A model generated the notes under the pieces. That model was not told the DNA's origin, ran no database searches, and saw only the letters and a program-made list of their open reading frames with translations. The position numbers and the translations under genes are program-made. From Verrucomicrobiaceae bacterium UBA2429 (GTDB lineage Bacteria; Verrucomicrobiota; Verrucomicrobiia; Verrucomicrobiales; Verrucomicrobiaceae), in assembly GCA_002343505.1 (NCBI GenBank), contig DDQZ01000032.1, forward strand, positions 1 through 40,091: a DNA stretch of 40,091 nucleotides, written 5' to 3'. The stretch's first letter is position 1; every line of letters starts with the position of its first letter. Below, in pieces: positions 32,220 through 39,377 of the stretch.

Positions 32220-32891
32220 GTGCGTCTGGATGTGATCACGCTTTTCCCCGAACTTGTCTCGGTGCCGATGGGCACGAGCATCATGGGCCGCGCCCGGGAG
32301 CGCGGGATCATCACGCTCGGCGTGCATGACCTGCGCGAGCACGGCCTGGGCAGGCACCGCCAGGTGGATGACACGCCCTGCGGCGGCGGTCCGGGCATGG
32401 TGCTGCGGCCGGAGCCGCTGTTCGCGGCGCTGGAGGCCTTGGACACGGAACGCGCGCGGGTGATCCTGATGACGCCGGGGGGGCGGCGCTTTGACCAGGC
32501 GGTGGCCAGGCGGCTGGCGGCGGAGGAGCATTTGATTTTCATCTCCGGCCACTACGAGGGCGTGGACGAGCGCGTGGTGGAGCACTGGGTGGACGAGGAG
32601 CTGAGCATCGGGGACTTTGTGCTGACCAATGGCGCCATCGCCGCCGTGGTGGTCATGGACGCCATCGTGCGTCTGCTGCCGGGCGCGCTCGGGGATGAAA
32701 CAAGCGCGGTGGAGGAGTCCTTTGGAGCTTCGGGGCTGCTGGAGGCGCCGCATTACACGAAGCCGGCGGAGTTTCGCGGCTTGAGGGTGCCGGAGGTGCT
32801 GCTCGGCGGCAACCACGCAAGGATCGCGCAATGGCGTGCCGCGCAGTCGCTGGAGCGCACGCGGCGGAACCGCCCGGATTTGCTGGCATGA
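32220..32891 (+). CDS. tRNA (guanine-N1)-methyltransferase TrmD
   Basis: 223 residues from a GTG start; MRLDVITLFPE matches the invariant TrmD beginning. It methylates G37 of tRNAs with G36, using S-adenosylmethionine, which prevents frameshifting. The trefoil-knot motifs are present: CGGGPGMVLRPEPL (about 58-71), ISGHYEGVDERVVEH (about 115-129) and ELSIGDFVLTNGAIAA (about 134-149). There is a C-terminal helical domain with the usual PHYTKP-like HYTKPAEFRG. It is not beside rpsP, rimM or rplS, its partners in many bacteria. The stop overlaps the next gene (ATGA at 32888). Confidence 0.96.
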   Translation: MRLDVITLFPELVSVPMGTSIMGRARERGIITLGVHDLREHGLGRHRQVDDTPCGGGPGMVLRPEPLFAALEALDTERARVILMTPGGRRFDQAVARRLAAEEHLIFISGHYEGVDERVVEHWVDEELSIGDFVLTNGAIAAVVVMDAIVRLLPGALGDETSAVEESFGASGLLEAPHYTKPAEFRGLRVPEVLLGGNHARIAQWRAAQSLERTRRNRPDLLA

Positions 32892-34192
32892 GCGCGGACA
32901 CGAAAACACAGGCACAGGTGCTCGCGCGCTGGCGCGGCATGGGCGCGCTGCTGGCGGTGGCGTTTTACAGCCTGTTCTTCGCCGCGCACCGCCAGCTCCA
33001 GGAAACGCCCGCGCATGTGCGGGACGCGGTCATCTTCGAGGCGCGCTCGCAGTCCGTCTTTCTTGCCCTTACCGAGCCGCGCGAGCGCGACAAGCGCGGC
33101 ATAGGAGCGGAGCATCCCGCCTTTGTATTGCTGCACCAGCCGCCGGTGCAGATGCTCATGAAAGGCTGGCTGGCGCTCGGCCTGGACCTCAACAGCGCGC
33201 GCAAGCACGGCGTGGCCATGCTCACCGGCGCGGCCGGCGCGCTAAGCGTGGTGATGGTCTATCATGCGCTGCTGTGGAGCGGGATCGGGCGGATGCGCGC
33301 GCTGATGCTTGCGGCGGTCCACGGCGCGGGCACGGGCACGCTCATGATGGCGGCGCTGCCTGAGGTGTGGATTTTCGCCGGCATGTCCGTCGCCGCGCTC
33401 GCTGCGGTGACGGCGCGCGGGGCGCTGGCGCCGTGGTGGCTGCATCTGGCGGCGGCGGCTTACGCGGTGTCATGCTTCATAGGCAGCGTCATCGCCGTGG
33501 TCCTGTTCGGCCTGGTCCGCTGCGCGCAGGACACGGCATTGAACCGCCGCTTCACTCCCGGGCCGCTGCTTGTCACTCTTGCCGCGCTGACGCTGGCGTT
33601 CGGATTGGCGAACACCCAGCGCGCGGTCTTTCCTTTGTCCCCGCCGCTGCCGGAGGACCTGCTGAGCTGGCGAGTGCGGGACGCCGGCTGGCCCGCCGGG
33701 GAAAACCTGCCCGGCCGCGTGACTCGGGAGATTTTCCTGACCAATCTCGTGGCTCCGCCGATGCCCGTGACGCGGTCCGACCCCGGCCGCACTCGGAGCG
33801 CGCGTCGCATCGTCGTTCTCGACGATGCCGACTGGTCCCGCATGGACTGGCAGAAAGGCGTGGGCGGTGGCTGGCTGCTGCTGCTGGCCCTGGCCTGCGC
33901 GGGGCTGTGCTGGCGCGCGCGGCTGGATCCCTACGCGCTGGGCATTCTCGCCGCGCTGGTCTGGACTGTGGCCGCCCTTGCCTGGCACGGCTCGCCCGGA
34001 CGCCTGCTGCTGCACGCATGCCTGTGGACGCCGCTGGTGGTCATCGCCGCCGGCCTCGGCCTGGAGCGCGCGCTGGAGCACTGGCCGCGCCTGCGCTGGC
34101 CGGTGGCATTGCTGCTCGCCGCCTTCCTCGCCGCGCAGGTCACGCGGAACTGGGCCTTCCTCCAGCAGGTGGCGCAGGAAGCGCGCTTGTAA
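32888..34192 (+). CDS. Polytopic membrane protein of unknown function
   Basis: 434 residues from the ATG overlapping the trmD stop. About nine hydrophobic segments, with a polar loop after the first helix (HVRDAVIFEARSQSVFLALT, then AEHPAFVLLHQPPVQML). A second large polar region lies near the middle (about 255-315). The overall layout resembles GT-C glycosyltransferase-type proteins, in which a first periplasmic loop carries acidic residues. I see no decisive motif and do not assign an enzyme. It is probably co-transcribed with trmD. Confidence 0.75.
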   Translation: MSADTKTQAQVLARWRGMGALLAVAFYSLFFAAHRQLQETPAHVRDAVIFEARSQSVFLALTEPRERDKRGIGAEHPAFVLLHQPPVQMLMKGWLALGLDLNSARKHGVAMLTGAAGALSVVMVYHALLWSGIGRMRALMLAAVHGAGTGTLMMAALPEVWIFAGMSVAALAAVTARGALAPWWLHLAAAAYAVSCFIGSVIAVVLFGLVRCAQDTALNRRFTPGPLLVTLAALTLAFGLANTQRAVFPLSPPLPEDLLSWRVRDAGWPAGENLPGRVTREIFLTNLVAPPMPVTRSDPGRTRSARRIVVLDDADWSRMDWQKGVGGGWLLLLALACAGLCWRARLDPYALGILAALVWTVAALAWHGSPGRLLLHACLWTPLVVIAAGLGLERALEHWPRLRWPVALLLAAFLAAQVTRNWAFLQQVAQEARL

Positions 34193-34223
34193 TGCCCGCC
34201 TTCCCGTGTAAAAACGGCCTCCC

Positions 34224-34937
34224 ATGAAAAAAGTCACGCATCTCGCCACCCTCGCCATCCTGGGCTTGCTCGCCTCCTGCGGTCCCAAGGAAGAATTCAC
34301 CGGCAAGCCCGCCGATCTCACCCCGACCGGCACGCCCGCCGCGAAGCCGGACAGTGAGAAAGGCTGGATGACCATCTTCAACGGCAACGACCTCGCCGGC
34401 TGGAAGGACAGCGCGGAAACGCCCGATTCCTTCATCGTCGAGGACGGCGCGCTCAAGGTCTGCAACGGCCGCTCCCACCTTTTTTATACCGGCCCGACGG
34501 GCGACGCCAGCTTCAAGAACTTCGAGTTCAAAGCCACCGTCAAGCACATGCCAGGCTCCAACTCCGGCATCTACATCCACACCAAGTTCCAGGAAAAAGG
34601 CTGGCCCGACACCGGCTATGAATGCCAGGTCAACAGCACCGGCCACAAGGATCCCAAAAAGACCGGCGGCCTTTACGCCGTCAAGGACGTGCTCGACACC
34701 GCGCCCGTCGGCGATGACGAATGGTTCGAGTACTTCATCCGCGTCCAGGACAAAAAGATCATCATCAAGATCAACGGCCAGACCACCACCGAGTGGACCG
34801 AGCCCGACGGCTGGGATCCCTCCACCGCGCTGAAAAACATGCCCGGACGCAAGCTCGGAGAGGGCACCATCGCCATCCAGGGCCACGACCCGCAGAGCGT
34901 CGTTTATTACAAGGACATCAAAGTCCGCAAGCTGTGA
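34224..34937 (+). CDS. DUF1080 (3-keto-disaccharide hydrolase-like) lipoprotein
   Basis: 237 residues. The lipoprotein signal ends LLASC with C19. The DUF1080 fold is recognisable from WMTIFNGNDLAGWKD (about 48-62), NSGIYIHTKF, DTGYECQVN, GGLYAVKD and the end strand SVVYYKDIKVRKL. DUF1080 domains have a concanavalin-like jelly-roll fold. Some members hydrolyse 3-keto-glycosides, and the family is greatly expanded in Planctomycetes and Verrucomicrobia. The protein is probably periplasmic or surface-anchored. Its stop shares a base with the start of the Hsp33 gene. Confidence 0.93.
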   Translation: MKKVTHLATLAILGLLASCGPKEEFTGKPADLTPTGTPAAKPDSEKGWMTIFNGNDLAGWKDSAETPDSFIVEDGALKVCNGRSHLFYTGPTGDASFKNFEFKATVKHMPGSNSGIYIHTKFQEKGWPDTGYECQVNSTGHKDPKKTGGLYAVKDVLDTAPVGDDEWFEYFIRVQDKKIIIKINGQTTTEWTEPDGWDPSTALKNMPGRKLGEGTIAIQGHDPQSVVYYKDIKVRKL

Positions 34938-35722
34938 TGCAGCCCGATTCAGCCGTCGTCCCCGTCCGCTGCGAGTTCGTGCGCGGGCGCAACTGCCTGC
35001 TTGTGCGCGGGCAGTTCAGCCCGCTCTACATGGACTACTACCTGCACCTCATGCAGCACGGCCTGAAGCTGGCCGACGATCCCGACCAGATGCTCAAGGA
35101 CGCCCTGGCCACCCTCGCCCTGCACCTGGCCTCCCGTCCGCAGGACGAGGGCTGCGCCTGGACGGTGAACTTCCACGATCCGCTCATGAACCTCTTCGTC
35201 ACCGGCGGCAGCCGCCCCGGCAGAGTCACCGGGCGCGTCTTCACCGAGGATGTGAAGGACAGCGGAAAAAATCTCTTCATCGCCCAGACCACGCGGCCGC
35301 ACATGCAGCCGCGCCAGAGCATGATCGAGTTTGCCGGTGCTGACATCCCGGCCGCAGTCGAGCAGTTTTACACTCAGAGCGAGCAGCGCCCCACCCGTGT
35401 CTTCCGCCTGCCCGACGAGGAGTTCGCGCAGATTTCCGCCGAGCCGGATGCCGACCTCGACTGGCTCGCCTCCCTAACCCTGGAGCAAATCCCCGGCCTC
35501 GGCGAAACCGAAACCCTGTCCCTGCTCGAAACGCGCGGCTACATCTTCGAGTGCGGCTGCACCCCGGACCGGCTCTACCCGCTGCTCACCCGGCTGCCTG
35601 ACGCCGACCTCGACTACATTTTCGAGGACGGTTTCGCCACCATCACCTGCCCGCGCTGCGCCGCCGTCTTCCGCGCGCCCAAAAGCGCCTTCGAAGCCTG
35701 GAAAGCGCGCCAGCCCGCCTGA
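34937..35722 (+). CDS. Hsp33-family redox-regulated chaperone
   Basis: 261 residues from the ATG overlapping the previous stop by one base. The zinc/redox switch is intact: C206-G-C208, then C238-P-R-C241 after 29 residues, matching the Hsp33 CxC...CxxC arrangement. The N-terminal substrate-binding part has GQFSPLYMDYYLHLMQHG-like beta strands. Hsp33 is a cytosolic holdase activated when oxidants release its zinc. Conserved Hsp33 features such as QSEQ appear here as YTQSEQ. Next to it lie Fe-S assembly genes, which fits an oxidative-stress theme. Confidence 0.92.
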   Translation: MQPDSAVVPVRCEFVRGRNCLLVRGQFSPLYMDYYLHLMQHGLKLADDPDQMLKDALATLALHLASRPQDEGCAWTVNFHDPLMNLFVTGGSRPGRVTGRVFTEDVKDSGKNLFIAQTTRPHMQPRQSMIEFAGADIPAAVEQFYTQSEQRPTRVFRLPDEEFAQISAEPDADLDWLASLTLEQIPGLGETETLSLLETRGYIFECGCTPDRLYPLLTRLPDADLDYIFEDGFATITCPRCAAVFRAPKSAFEAWKARQPA

Positions 35723-35743
35723 GCCGTTCGTATTCCTCCGAGC

Positions 35744-36106
35744 ATGAACGCCCCCGCCTACAAGACCGGCAACGAAAAGCTCATCAAAGTGCTGCCCGCC
35801 GCCGCCAACCGCCTCACCGGCCTGCTCACCCGCCAGGGCCGCGCGGAGACCGGCGCGCTGCGCATCGCCGTCGTCGGCGGCGGCTGCTCCGGCCTGCAAT
35901 ACAAAATGGACCTCGTGGACGGCCCCGCCAACCGCGACATCATGGTCGCCTCCGGCGGCGTGCGTGTTGTCATTGATCCGAAAAGCGCGCTCTTTGTCAC
36001 CGGCTCGGAGCTGGATTACAGCGACGACCTCCAGCAGGGCGGATTCAAAGTCACCAACCCCAACGCCGTCGTCACCTGCTCCTGCGGCGAGAGCTTCTCC
36101 GCCTGA
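35744..36106 (+). CDS. Iron-sulfur cluster carrier, IscA/ErpA (HesB) family
   Basis: 120 residues, the usual size. The three family cysteines are present: C48 in VVGGGCSGLQY and C112/C114 in TCSCGESFSA at the C-terminus. It is an A-type carrier that passes iron-sulfur clusters to apoproteins. The family cannot be subdivided (IscA, ErpA, SufA) from sequence alone. It is followed 15 bases later by the HscB-like gene, consistent with an Isc-type assembly pathway, although iscS, iscU and hscA are not in the window. Confidence 0.95.
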   Translation: MNAPAYKTGNEKLIKVLPAAANRLTGLLTRQGRAETGALRIAVVGGGCSGLQYKMDLVDGPANRDIMVASGGVRVVIDPKSALFVTGSELDYSDDLQQGGFKVTNPNAVVTCSCGESFSA

Positions 36107-36120
36107 TCCCCGCACAGGCC

Positions 36121-36702
36121 ATGCCGCAGCAGCCAGACGCCTTCGCCCTTCTCGGCCTGCCGCCGCGCGCCGCGCTCGCTGACGGCACGCTCCAGGCCGC
36201 CTGGCACAGCGCCGCGCGCGCCGCCCACCCCGACTTGAACACACACGGCGACTCCGCGCCCGCCGCGGAGCTGAACCAGGCGCTCGAAACCCTCAAGTCC
36301 CCCGTCACCCGCCTCAAGCACCTCCTTGAGCGCCACTCCGGCGCGGTCTGGCGCGCCGTCCCGCTTGACGCCGCGCTCATGAGCCTGTTTGAAAAACTCG
36401 GCCCGCTCCTGCGCGAAAGCGCCGCGCTTGCGAACCAAAAGAAAGCCGCCGCCAGCGCCCTCGCCAAAGCCCTGCTCGCCCGAGGGGAAATGCGCCAGCG
36501 CGAGGCCCTGGAGGACCTTGGCGCGCGCATCGGAGAGGCCTGGACCGCCATCGAGGAGCAGCTCCCAGCCTTCGACGCGCGCATCGCCGCCTCAGACCCC
36601 GGTGTCTGGGCCGACATCCAGGCCGCCCAGGCCCGCCTCGCTTACCTCGACAAATGGCGCGGCCAGATCCGCGCCCAGCTTCTCGAGCTCCACCTCGCGT
36701 AA
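36121..36702 (+). CDS. HscB-like J-domain co-chaperone
   Basis: 193 residues, close to HscB length. The J-domain is at the N-terminus with DAFALLGLPPRA (about 6-17) and the essential HPD at 36-38 (AARAAHPDLN). The C-terminal three-helix bundle carries RLKHLLERH and LAYLDKWRGQIRAQL. HscB delivers the scaffold IscU to the Hsp70 HscA for cluster transfer. The call rests on the J-domain plus the HscB-type C-terminal domain and the IscA neighbour. It is convergent with the NosR-like gene, with five bases between stops. Confidence 0.87.
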   Translation: MPQQPDAFALLGLPPRAALADGTLQAAWHSAARAAHPDLNTHGDSAPAAELNQALETLKSPVTRLKHLLERHSGAVWRAVPLDAALMSLFEKLGPLLRESAALANQKKAAASALAKALLARGEMRQREALEDLGARIGEAWTAIEEQLPAFDARIAASDPGVWADIQAAQARLAYLDKWRGQIRAQLLELHLA

Positions 36703-36707
36703 GCCTT

Positions 36708-38381
36708 TTACAAGGCCAGCGCCCCCGCGGCCAGCGCCAGCGCGGCCAGCCAGTCGCGCGCGCCAAGGCGGTCCCCCGCGCCGGTGAAGCGCAGCAGTTT
36801 GAGCAGCGCCCCCGTCGGGCAGCCGTACTTGCAGTAGGCCAGCGGGGTGAACAGCGCCGCGATCAAGCCCGCCACGGCGATGCAAATGCTCGCCCAGCCT
36901 GCGATGCGGAACAGATACGCGTCAAAGGCCTCCAGCGCGTTCAGGTCCAGGCCCCAGCCCAGCACCACGCTGGCCAGCACCAGCGCCAGCAGCGCAAAAG
37001 GCAGCCGCCCCAGCCAGCGGTCCACCCGCGCCGGGATGCGCGCCTCCACGCCGGTGTGCCGCGCCACGAGCTGCTGCAAGGCCCCGTGCGCGCACAGGTG
37101 ATGGCAGTACAAGTGCTTCCCGGTGAAGACCGGCCCCAGCAGCGCCACCGCCGCCAGCAGCAGCAGACCCGGCGCGCTTTTCCACGGCGTGCCGTGCGCC
37201 GCCCATCCGGCCAGCAGCCCCTGCGAGAGCAGCTCCCCGGCGATGAAGCCGCCATACACCACCAGCAGCGCGTGGTGCGTGTGCCGCGCCCAGGCCACAC
37301 CGCGCAGGCGCGTGAAGGCCATCAGCAAAGCCGAGAGCACCATCACCGCGTGGCCCGTGTCCTGCCAGCGCCAGCGCGCCTGCCGCAGCCAGCCGGCGGG
37401 CCGCTGCTCCAGAATGTGCGCCGCGCGCCGCTTCAGCCCCTCCGCCACCGACCAGCTCGTCTCCGTGGCGCCGGACACGCCTTCGATCCTCGCCGCCTTG
37501 AAGTCCATGACTGCCAGCGCCTCCAGCGCGCGCTCGTTGAAGAGATTTTGAAAATACTCGTCCCCCGTGACATAGGCCACATAGCGCGCCGTGTCGTAGC
37601 TCTTGCGCAGCGCGATCCGGCGCAGCTTCTCCCCGCGCGCGTCCAGCAGCATCAGCGTGTCCGTCGGCCCTTTGTAGCCGACCAGCGTGTCCGTCACCGG
37701 CGAGGTGCGCGTGGCGATGCCGATGCGCCGGCCTTTCCCGTCCAGCACCTCCATGCCGCCCGCGGGCCCCGCGTGTCTTTTCAAAGCCTCCGCCGCAGGC
37801 TCCAGCCGCCGCACCTCCTCCAGCGTGATCTCCTCCGGGAAGCGCAGCGACACCTTCGCCGCCGCGCCCAGCCGCGCCAGCACACCCTCCGCGATGGCCG
37901 TGCTCGTCAGCGTGGCGCCCGTCACCGCGTGCAGCTCCATGCCTTCCAGCTCCTCCGGTTTCTTGCCCCGGAATTGCGCGAAGAACCTCCGCTCCGCCAC
38001 CACCTCCGCCAGGTGGTCCGGCGTGTCGTGGCTGCGCAGCACGCGCAGGCCCAGCACCGCGCCTTGCGGATCAAAGGCCAGCAGCGAGTGCGTCGGCCCC
38101 GAGTAGCCGATGATGCCGCGCGACTCCGGCAGCGTCGTCGTCACATGCCCCAGCAGCGCCCCCTCCGCGTCCCGCACCGCCTGGCGTCCGCGCGCGTCCG
38201 GCTCCTCCAGATTTTCCGCATTGGGAAAAAAATCCCGCACCCGCTCCGCCGTCAGCGCCGAGGCCAGCTCCACATCCTCCCGCCGCCGCTCCGCCTCCCG
38301 CGCCAGCAGCACCGCCGCCGCCAGCAGCCCCAGCCGCCAGACGCGCAGGAGGACGGGAGAAAAGGAGCGCGGCAGTTTCAT
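36708..38381 (-). CDS. NosR-like membrane flavoprotein with two FMN-binding domains and Fe-S motifs
   Basis: 557 residues from MKLPRSFSPV; the upstream in-frame extension has no typical features. An N-terminal signal/anchor helix (about 11-26) is followed by two FMN-binding (NqrC/RnfG-type) domains, each ending in the flavin-attachment motif: TGAT at 154-157 and SGAT at 303-306. About five membrane helices follow. Two cysteine clusters, C426-x3-C430 and C517-x3-C521-P, resemble the poly-ferredoxin region of NosR, but the first lacks the usual Pro. Such proteins carry electrons across or along the membrane to periplasmic acceptors. The double flavin domain is unusual. No nos genes are nearby, so the electron acceptor is unknown. 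Confidence 0.85.
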   Translation of the reverse strand: MKLPRSFSPVLLRVWRLGLLAAAVLLAREAERRREDVELASALTAERVRDFFPNAENLEEPDARGRQAVRDAEGALLGHVTTTLPESRGIIGYSGPTHSLLAFDPQGAVLGLRVLRSHDTPDHLAEVVAERRFFAQFRGKKPEELEGMELHAVTGATLTSTAIAEGVLARLGAAAKVSLRFPEEITLEEVRRLEPAAEALKRHAGPAGGMEVLDGKGRRIGIATRTSPVTDTLVGYKGPTDTLMLLDARGEKLRRIALRKSYDTARYVAYVTGDEYFQNLFNERALEALAVMDFKAARIEGVSGATETSWSVAEGLKRRAAHILEQRPAGWLRQARWRWQDTGHAVMVLSALLMAFTRLRGVAWARHTHHALLVVYGGFIAGELLSQGLLAGWAAHGTPWKSAPGLLLLAAVALLGPVFTGKHLYCHHLCAHGALQQLVARHTGVEARIPARVDRWLGRLPFALLALVLASVVLGWGLDLNALEAFDAYLFRIAGWASICIAVAGLIAALFTPLAYCKYGCPTGALLKLLRFTGAGDRLGARDWLAALALAAGALAL

Positions 38382-38541
38382 TCGTTGGCCCAAGCTGGAG
38401 AGTGTGAACGGTTTTTGCAAATCCGCGCGTACAAACCCTGCCGTTGGAGTGAAGCCTTCAGGCGACACGGGAGTTGGCTCCGCTATGGGAGTTCATTGAA
38501 CAAGCTAAAGCTTGAACTCCAACGCTGAACTCCAGCGCCGC
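38382..38541. other. Intergenic region with an inverted repeat
   Basis: It holds the NosR-like gene's upstream region and an inverted repeat at 38488-38520. There GGAGTTCA and TGAACTCC are the outer arms, and CAAGC (38501-38505) pairs with GCTTG (38510-38514). No gene seen. The repeat could serve as a terminator of dhaL (on the - strand) but lacks a clear T-run. Confidence 0.5.
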
Positions 38542-39177
38542 TCAGGCCTGGATGTAATCCTTCATCGCCCCGAGGATGACTGTCACCGAGAGCGCGCCGG
38601 CGTCGGGGAAGCCGATGCAGGCCTCGCCGAGCGTCTTGGCGCGGCCGAATTTGGCGACCATGCCCTTGCTGGCCTCCAGGCCGGCCAGCGCCGCCTCATG
38701 CACGGCGGCGGCGGCCTCCGGCAGGGGCTGGTCCGCGACGGCGGCGGCCTTTTCCGCGGCGGGCTGCATGGCGTCCACCACCGTCTTGTCGCCCACGGCG
38801 GCGCCGCCGCGCTGTTTCACACCCTCCACACCGGCCTGGAGAAAGGCGGCCAGCCCGGCGGAGTCGAGCGTCTCCTTGCCGGCCAGCGCCTTGCCGCCGT
38901 TGCGGAAAAAGGTGCCGAAAATCGCGCCCGAGGCGCCGCCCATGCTGCTCATCATGGCCATGCCGACGGTGCTGAAGGCCTTCTCCACGGAGGCCGCCTC
39001 GCCTTCGAGCAGTTTTTCCTTCGCCGCAGTCATGCCGCGCTGCATGCCCAGGCCGTGGTCGCCATCACCCAGGTTCCGGTCCGCCTCGGAGAGCGCGGGT
39101 TCGGCGGCGATGACGCGCTCGGCGGCGAGCAGGAGCATTTCTTTGACTTCGTCTTTGGTGAGGCTGGTTTTTGGCAT
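38542..39177 (-). CDS. DhaL-type dihydroxyacetone kinase subunit (DAK2 domain)
   Basis: 211 residues, the size of DhaL. The ADP/Mg-binding loop is DRNLGDGDHGLGM (Asp33, Asp38, Asp40). GGASGAIFGTFFRNGG and the later DKTVVDAMQPA are also conserved in the family. DhaL transfers phosphate from bound ATP/ADP to dihydroxyacetone held by DhaK, in PTS- or ATP-dependent systems. No dhaK or dhaM is adjacent, so its partner lies elsewhere or it works in a different kinase, such as the related fatty-acid or sugar-acid kinases. Start chosen at the first Met, with a short intergenic gap upstream. Confidence 0.92.
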   Translation of the reverse strand: MPKTSLTKDEVKEMLLLAAERVIAAEPALSEADRNLGDGDHGLGMQRGMTAAKEKLLEGEAASVEKAFSTVGMAMMSSMGGASGAIFGTFFRNGGKALAGKETLDSAGLAAFLQAGVEGVKQRGGAAVGDKTVVDAMQPAAEKAAAVADQPLPEAAAAVHEAALAGLEASKGMVAKFGRAKTLGEACIGFPDAGALSVTVILGAMKDYIQA

Positions 39178-39197
39178 GGCGCGGGATGTTTAAAGGT

Positions 39198-39218
39198 CAA
39201 AGCGCAAAGATCAAAGCG
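39198..39218. repeat. 7-nt periodic repeat (CAAAGCG-type) upstream of dhaL
   Basis: CAAAGCG-CAAAGAT-CAAAGCG, three successive heptamers 21 bases upstream of the dhaL start. It is the fifth heptamer-periodic site in the window. Confidence 0.6.
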
Positions 39219-39377
39219 CATTTTCGCGGGCTGAACCGCGCGCCGCCACCGGCCATCCGCGCCTTTTGAGGGCGGCGGTCTGCCGCGCATCCGCCGCCGC
39301 CGGGTTCGCGGGGGCTGGATGCCATGCCAGAAAGGCTGGCAGGCCCCGCGCCCGCCCTGCATGGGTGCATTGTTCAA

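Noticed and set aside
36654..38528. A 624-codon + strand frame opposite the NosR-like gene
   Set aside because: Extremely Arg/Gln/His-rich, no family; shadow of a GC-rich membrane-protein gene.
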